Positions 59,949 to 64,000 of a stretch of 64,000 nucleotides of DNA are shown here, in pieces. The DNA is from Aristaeella hokkaidonensis. Lineage in GTDB: Bacteria > Bacillota > Clostridia > Christensenellales > Aristaeellaceae. Each line of letters opens with the position of its first letter. The stretch's first letter is position 1. The position numbers and the translations under genes were made by a program. The notes below the pieces were generated by a model that did not search any database, was not told the DNA's origin, and worked only from the letters and a program-made list of their open reading frames with translations. Where the stretch lies: the NCBI RefSeq assembly GCF_018128945.1, contig NZ_CP068393.1, forward strand, positions 1,054,001-1,118,000. The letters are read 5' to 3'.

Positions 59949-61708
59949 CTCTCAGCGATCTCAATGGGATGACTGTCCTGCAGCTTCGTAAGCTGGCCCG
60001 TGAAAACTCCGTCGTACTCGGTGCCGGCATCGATAAGGCAGGCATTATTGAAAAACTGCTGCCCGTTCTGTCAGATGAAACAGAACAGCCGGCTGCACAG
60101 CCGGCGGAAGCGCCCGCTCCTGTCGAAGCTGAACCCAAATACCAGGCCGCCTGGCACAATACGGATACGCCGCGCTATAACGTGCGGCCTGCCTATCAGG
60201 CTCCCGGTTCCGCTTCCCGTCCCGCATGGCAGAGCACTTCTCCTTCCGGACAGCATCTTCCTCATGATCAGCAGCATGTACAGCCTATGCGTCCCGGCAG
60301 CTTTACCCCCCGCTTCGGCCCCGCTGCCTCTGTACAGCCTGCAGCGCCTGCTGCCCAGTCTTCTGAACCGGCTGAACAGCCCCATCCTCCCGTTGTATCT
60401 CCGCTTCCCGAAAAGCGGATCAGCATCGGATCTGAAACCGGCTTCGGGCCCCGTTCTTTCGGACCCAACGCGGTACCTCATACCCCCGCCCGTACATCTG
60501 AGCCTTTTGCGCCTCCTTTCCAGGCACAGGATACCGGCATTCAGGCGCCCTCCCTGGAGGAGCTGCTTGCTTCCGGTGATTATGAAGAAGGCGGCGGCAT
60601 CCTGGAACTGCATCCCGACGGATACGGTTTCCTGCGCAACGCCTCCTTCCAGCCCTCCACAAAGGATATCTATGTGTCTATGGCTCAGATCCGCCGTTTC
60701 GGTCTCCGTACCGGCGATATGATCAAAGGCAAAATCAGGCCCCAGCGTGAAGGCGATAAATACGCTGCCCTGCTTTATATCTCCAGCGTCAATGACGTGC
60801 CTGAGGAAGAAGCCTTCAATCGTCCTGCCTTTGATGAGCTGACTCCTGTTTATCCCAGCCGCCGGATTTCCCTGGAATGCAGGGACGGTAAATCTTTCCC
60901 GGATATGCGGCTGATCGACCTGATTGCCCCGCTTGGTTTCGGCCAGAGGGGCCTGATGCTTTGCCCTCCCCAGACCGGCAAGGCCGAAATCATGCAGCAC
61001 TTTGCCAAGGTTGTCTGCGAGAATTATCCGGATGTCCAGGTACTCATGCTCCTGATTGACGTGACTCCTGAAGACGCCACCATGGTGCGTGAAACCGTAC
61101 CCTGCACCGTCCTGGCCTCCACTTTTGACCAGACGCCGGAGGCTCATCTTCGTCTTTCTGAAATTGTCCTGGAACGTGCCATGCGTCTTGTGGAGCAGAA
61201 GAAGGATGTTGTCCTGATTGTGGACAGCCTCACCCGCCTGGCAAAGATCTATACCACCGCCGCAGCCCAGCAGGGACGCAGTCTTCCCGGCATGGTGAAT
61301 CCCTCCAGTCTTTTCCGTGCCAAGCGCCTTTTCGGCGCTGCCCGTGCCTGCAAGGAAGGTGGCAGCCTGACCGTGCTGGCAGCCATGGATATCTCCACGG
61401 GATCCAAGGTGGACGATTCCGTTGTGGAAGAATTCAAAGGCACCGCCAATATGGAACTGACCCTGGATCAGGGTGTGGCCCGCGCCGGTGTGACTCCTTC
61501 CCTGAACCTGCAGCAAAGTTTCACCAAGAATGCCGATATCCTGTTGGACAACAAACAGAAAGAAGGGCTTTCCCTGATCAGGACGCTGCTGGGCAGCACC
61601 TCTTCCGCGGTGGCCATACCCCAGCTGGAATCCATGATGGATAAAACCGATACCAACGAAGCGCTTCTGCTGAAGATGAAAGACTGGTTTGCCCTGATGA
61701 ATCGCTGA
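59945..61708 (+). CDS. rho: Rho transcription-termination factor homologue with degenerate ATPase site
   Basis: 587 residues. Rho_N helix domain (1-45), a Pro/Gln/Ala-rich disordered insert (about 46-210), the RNA-binding OB domain (LELHPDGYGFLRN to IRPQREGDKYAALLY) and the RecA-like motor (about 300-587). Overall alignment to Rho is clear: EGGSLTVLAA, STGSKVDD, EEFKGTANMEL. But catalytic residues differ: PPKAGKT is PPQTGKA (343-347), DERPEE is DVTPED (372-377), LDR is LDQ (508-509) and NRSGTR is QQSFTK (523-528). RNA binding looks kept while ATP hydrolysis looks lost. Second gene of the operon starting at 58920. Confidence 0.93.
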   Translation: MTLSDLNGMTVLQLRKLARENSVVLGAGIDKAGIIEKLLPVLSDETEQPAAQPAEAPAPVEAEPKYQAAWHNTDTPRYNVRPAYQAPGSASRPAWQSTSPSGQHLPHDQQHVQPMRPGSFTPRFGPAASVQPAAPAAQSSEPAEQPHPPVVSPLPEKRISIGSETGFGPRSFGPNAVPHTPARTSEPFAPPFQAQDTGIQAPSLEELLASGDYEEGGGILELHPDGYGFLRNASFQPSTKDIYVSMAQIRRFGLRTGDMIKGKIRPQREGDKYAALLYISSVNDVPEEEAFNRPAFDELTPVYPSRRISLECRDGKSFPDMRLIDLIAPLGFGQRGLMLCPPQTGKAEIMQHFAKVVCENYPDVQVLMLLIDVTPEDATMVRETVPCTVLASTFDQTPEAHLRLSEIVLERAMRLVEQKKDVVLIVDSLTRLAKIYTTAAAQQGRSLPGMVNPSSLFRAKRLFGAARACKEGGSLTVLAAMDISTGSKVDDSVVEEFKGTANMELTLDQGVARAGVTPSLNLQQSFTKNADILLDNKQKEGLSLIRTLLGSTSSAVAIPQLESMMDKTDTNEALLLKMKDWFALMNR

Positions 61709-61721
61709 CGGGAGGTATCCT

Positions 61722-63335
61722 ATGGACTCTGTATATGTTGTCGGCCATAAAAACCCGGATACGGATTCCATCGTATCCGCTATGGCTTATGCCGCGCTTC
61801 AGAATGCCCTCGGCGGAGAACAGTATATTGCTGCCCGCTGCGGCCATCTGAACACGGAAACATCCTTTCTCCTCGAAAGATTTGGCTTCCAGCCGCCTCT
61901 TTACCTGCGCACGGTTCGTACGCAGGTCGCTGATATTGATTATGATACCCCGCCCATGGTCGGTGCGGGGGTTCCTGTTTCTCATGCCTGGAAAGTCTTG
62001 CATAAGGAAGATAACAGCGTTTCCGCCCTTCCGATCATAGAGGAGGACGGACGTCTTTTCGGCCTGATCACCGCGGGCGCCATGGCGGAAAATGATATGG
62101 ATTCCGTCAACAATCCTTTCGTGTCTTCCATTCCGGTTTTCAATCTGCTCAGCGCGCTGGAAGGCCATATCATCAACGCTGCGGAAGATACCTTTGATGA
62201 AATCTCCGGTGAAGTAATCGTTGCCCTGCCCGGCTTTGCCTCCCGTATCGGCCCCGGAACCGTTGTCCTTTGCGGCGACCAGAAAGAGATGGCGGATCTT
62301 GCCATTGAAAAGAAGGCCTCCTGTCTCATCTTCTGCGGCACGTCCCTGGGAGAACAGTATCGCAATCTTTCCTCTTCCACCTGCCTGATTGTCTGTCCTT
62401 TTGACGCCTACAGGGCTTCCCGCCTCATTTTCCAGGCCATACCGGTAGGCCGGATTGCCTGCTCCACCAATCTTCATTTCTTCCACCTGAATGATTACCT
62501 GGATGATGTGCGTGAAATTGTGATCCAGAGCCGTTTCCGCACCTATCCCGTCCTGGATGATGAAGACAAAGTCATCGGCACCCTGTCCCGCTACCATTTG
62601 ATCCGTCCCCGCAGAAAAAAGATTGTCCTCGTGGATCACAATGAAGTCGGCCAGGCTGTATCAGGCCTGGATCAGGCGGAAATCGTCGGCATTATCGATC
62701 ATCACCGCCTGGCGGATGTGCAGACCGGCAATCCCGTCTTCATGCGGAATGAGCCGGTGGGTTCCACAACCTCCATCATCGCGACCATGTACCAGGAGCA
62801 CGGACTCATGCCTTCTCAGAAAATGGCCGGCCTGATGGCTTCCGCTATTATTTCTGATACCGTCATGTTCAAAAGTCCTACCTGTACGCCGCATGACAAA
62901 GTCCTCGCGGAGCGTTTGGCACGGCATGCGGGCATTGACTGCGAGGAGCTTGGCAAGGCGATGTTCTCCCGCGGCGTATCTCCTGATATGCCGGCGGAGG
63001 AGCTTGTCCGTTACGATATGAAGGATTTCCATCTGGGCGTCCATTCCCTGACCATTTCACAGATTACGACCGTAGAGTCGGATCCTTTCCTTGCAAAGAC
63101 AGAGGATTTTGTTCGTTCGTTGGAAAAAATCCGTAAGGATAAACAATATGATCTGTCCCTGCTGATGATTACCAACGTCCTGAAGGAAGGCACAGAGCTT
63201 CTTTATGCGGGAGACGCTGAGGTGATCCGCAGTGCCTTCTCCGTGGATGACCTGAAAGGAAATCATGTTTTCCTCCCGCAGGTCCTTTCCAGGAAAAAAC
63301 AGATTGTACCGGCGCTTTCCCAGTTGTGGGGATAA
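61722..63335 (+). CDS. CBS-domain manganese-dependent inorganic pyrophosphatase
   Basis: 537 residues. DHH-family phosphoesterase with the family II signature GHKNPDTDSI at the N-terminus and IIDHHRL (DHH motif) later, plus a DHHA2 C-terminal domain (from about 430). CBS domains flank a DRTGG-like insert between residues 70 and 300, as in the nucleotide-regulated CBS-PPase of Clostridium. Hydrolyses PPi in the cytosol; AMP/ADP inhibit and ATP activates in characterised members. Starts 13 bp after rho. Confidence 0.94.
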   Translation: MDSVYVVGHKNPDTDSIVSAMAYAALQNALGGEQYIAARCGHLNTETSFLLERFGFQPPLYLRTVRTQVADIDYDTPPMVGAGVPVSHAWKVLHKEDNSVSALPIIEEDGRLFGLITAGAMAENDMDSVNNPFVSSIPVFNLLSALEGHIINAAEDTFDEISGEVIVALPGFASRIGPGTVVLCGDQKEMADLAIEKKASCLIFCGTSLGEQYRNLSSSTCLIVCPFDAYRASRLIFQAIPVGRIACSTNLHFFHLNDYLDDVREIVIQSRFRTYPVLDDEDKVIGTLSRYHLIRPRRKKIVLVDHNEVGQAVSGLDQAEIVGIIDHHRLADVQTGNPVFMRNEPVGSTTSIIATMYQEHGLMPSQKMAGLMASAIISDTVMFKSPTCTPHDKVLAERLARHAGIDCEELGKAMFSRGVSPDMPAEELVRYDMKDFHLGVHSLTISQITTVESDPFLAKTEDFVRSLEKIRKDKQYDLSLLMITNVLKEGTELLYAGDAEVIRSAFSVDDLKGNHVFLPQVLSRKKQIVPALSQLWG

Positions 63336-63368
63336 GAAAAAAGGGAGTCGTTCGACTCCCTTCTTTTT
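63336..63368. terminator. Bidirectional terminator
   Basis: AAGGGAGTCG / CGACTCCCTT 10-bp stem with flanking A and T runs between convergent genes. Confidence 0.88.
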
Positions 63369-63375
63369 ATTTCCC

Positions 63376-64000
63376 TCAATACTTTTCAAGATCCGAAACT
63401 CCGATGACCGCTCCGGTTCTGTAATCCAGCCTGACTGTCTTTCCGCTTTCATAATTGACCTGTATATCGTACGGATTCAATATGATTTCATATGGTCCGT
63501 ATACATCGGGATCATCTATCTCGGCCTTCCACATGACGTATCCTTCGCAGTTGACCGCTATAGGCGCAGGTCCGTCTGTCCCGGCGATAAACATATCTCC
63601 GGATTCCGTATCGACTGTATGGATTGCTGCGTCTCCGAAGGAGCATACGTTTTCCATGATTGTCCACATGTCAATGCCGTCCATCAGATCCAGCATGATC
63701 AGTCCGTACTGTGCGTCATAGACGTAAACCTGCGGTTCGTCTTCCGTTCCGCCCATAAAGGCACGGAGATTCTGGAACTGTCCGGTCTGTTTTACCCCTT
63801 CTGTGTATCCCCAGATCGGCTGGTCGTCAATAAAACATCCGACTCTGAGGTATTCCCAGTTATCATCGCCTTCCTGCATAACTTCATAGGCAGCCAGCAC
63901 AGCAACGTTGAATTCCTTCCAGTCCAGGGCGATGGATCCGTTACCGATGATTTCCTCGCGGCTCATGATGCTGTTGAACGCCCTGGTCTCAGCGGGTTCC
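63376..64000 (-). CDS. Unknown protein, 5' part cut by window edge
   Basis: The minus-strand frame runs from beyond the right edge to the stop at 63376, giving at least 208 residues. An internal ATG at 63966 is not necessarily the start, because in-frame sense codons continue to the edge. The visible part is rich in Asp, Glu, Tyr and Trp and in short beta-strand-like segments (for example GYVMWKAEI and YVYDAQYGLIMLDL), suggesting a beta-propeller or repeat-type extracellular protein. I recognise no family. Its end abuts the terminator at 63336. Confidence 0.6.
   Translation of the reverse strand, partial: EPAETRAFNSIMSREEIIGNGSIALDWKEFNVAVLAAYEVMQEGDDNWEYLRVGCFIDDQPIWGYTEGVKQTGQFQNLRAFMGGTEDEPQVYVYDAQYGLIMLDLMDGIDMWTIMENVCSFGDAAIHTVDTESGDMFIAGTDGPAPIAVNCEGYVMWKAEIDDPDVYGPYEIILNPYDIQVNYESGKTVRLDYRTGAVIGVSDLEKY

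Noticed and set aside
60071..61771. 566-codon open frame on the minus strand across rho
   Set aside because: Shadow of rho; no ribosome binding site and no motif.
1..64000. Mobile elements, prophage or CRISPR arrays
   Set aside because: No transposase, integrase, regularly spaced direct repeats or att-like duplications beside the tRNAs were seen.

Overview
The window reads as a gene-dense stretch of a Bacillota (Firmicutes) chromosome, most likely an uncultured, probably host-associated member of the class Clostridia. The evidence is strong purine-rich ribosome binding sites, frequent TTG/GTG starts, sigma-A type promoters (several TTGACA-N17-TATAAT-like), U-tract hairpin terminators, and Bacillota-typical genes (CdaR/PucR regulator, PyrR, DUF1292, XpaC/TelA, CBS-type manganese pyrophosphatase, MsmX-like ATPase, CapA). 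I see no insertion sequence, prophage, CRISPR array or rRNA operon. Species-level assignment is not possible from sequence alone.

Layout. 1-4.9 kb: start of a response-regulator-like gene, a CdaR regulator with a lipoprotein S41 protease, a secreted cysteine-peptidase-like protein, and a lone sugar-importer ATPase. 5.0-13.3 kb (minus): a ten-gene housekeeping block (ACT protein, PFL protein, obgE, yhbY, murC, alr, membrane protein, rsmD, coaD, coiled-coil protein), probably driven by a consensus promoter at 13.37-13.40 kb. 13.4-23.7 kb (plus): the cell-elongation operon maf-mreB-mreC-mreD-PBP2-minD-rodA, followed by a hydrolase and two small membrane-anchored coiled-coil proteins. 23.8-30.4 kb (plus): tRNA-Pro, Lrp regulator plus aminotransferase, CapA-like protein, orphan phosphonopyruvate decarboxylase, an unknown protein and a phospho-sugar mutase. 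30.4-31.5 kb (minus): zinc-ribbon protein and five tRNAs (Val, Asp, Phe, Gly, Cys). 31.5-37.3 kb (plus): uracil permease with an attenuator-like leader, pyrR, rpsO, pnp, ruvX, DUF1292.

37.3-47.9 kb (minus): a LacI-sensor/GGDEF protein, a polar amino-acid ABC importer, a UPF0104 membrane protein, a large GH2 glycosidase, gpsA and a DUF1934 protein. 48.0-58.5 kb (plus): ispE, ttcA, xpaC-telA, a CoaE-transmembrane-lytic transglycosylase fusion, an oligopeptide-type binding protein, prmA, rsmE, mtaB, a HIT protein and rpsU. 58.5-58.9 kb has no gene but folds by eye into a multibranched RNA with its own terminator. 58.9-64 kb: a TRM11-like methylase, a Rho homologue that has lost most catalytic ATPase residues, a CBS/DHH pyrophosphatase and the 3' part of an unknown gene.

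Strongest leads: the degenerate Rho (59945-61708), the CoaE-TM-SLT fusion (51936-53342), the structured RNA (58583-58828), the uraA leader with a perfect 22-bp palindrome (31550-31680), and the long processing-like hairpins between rpsO and pnp. All functional statements come from reading motifs; no database search was run.
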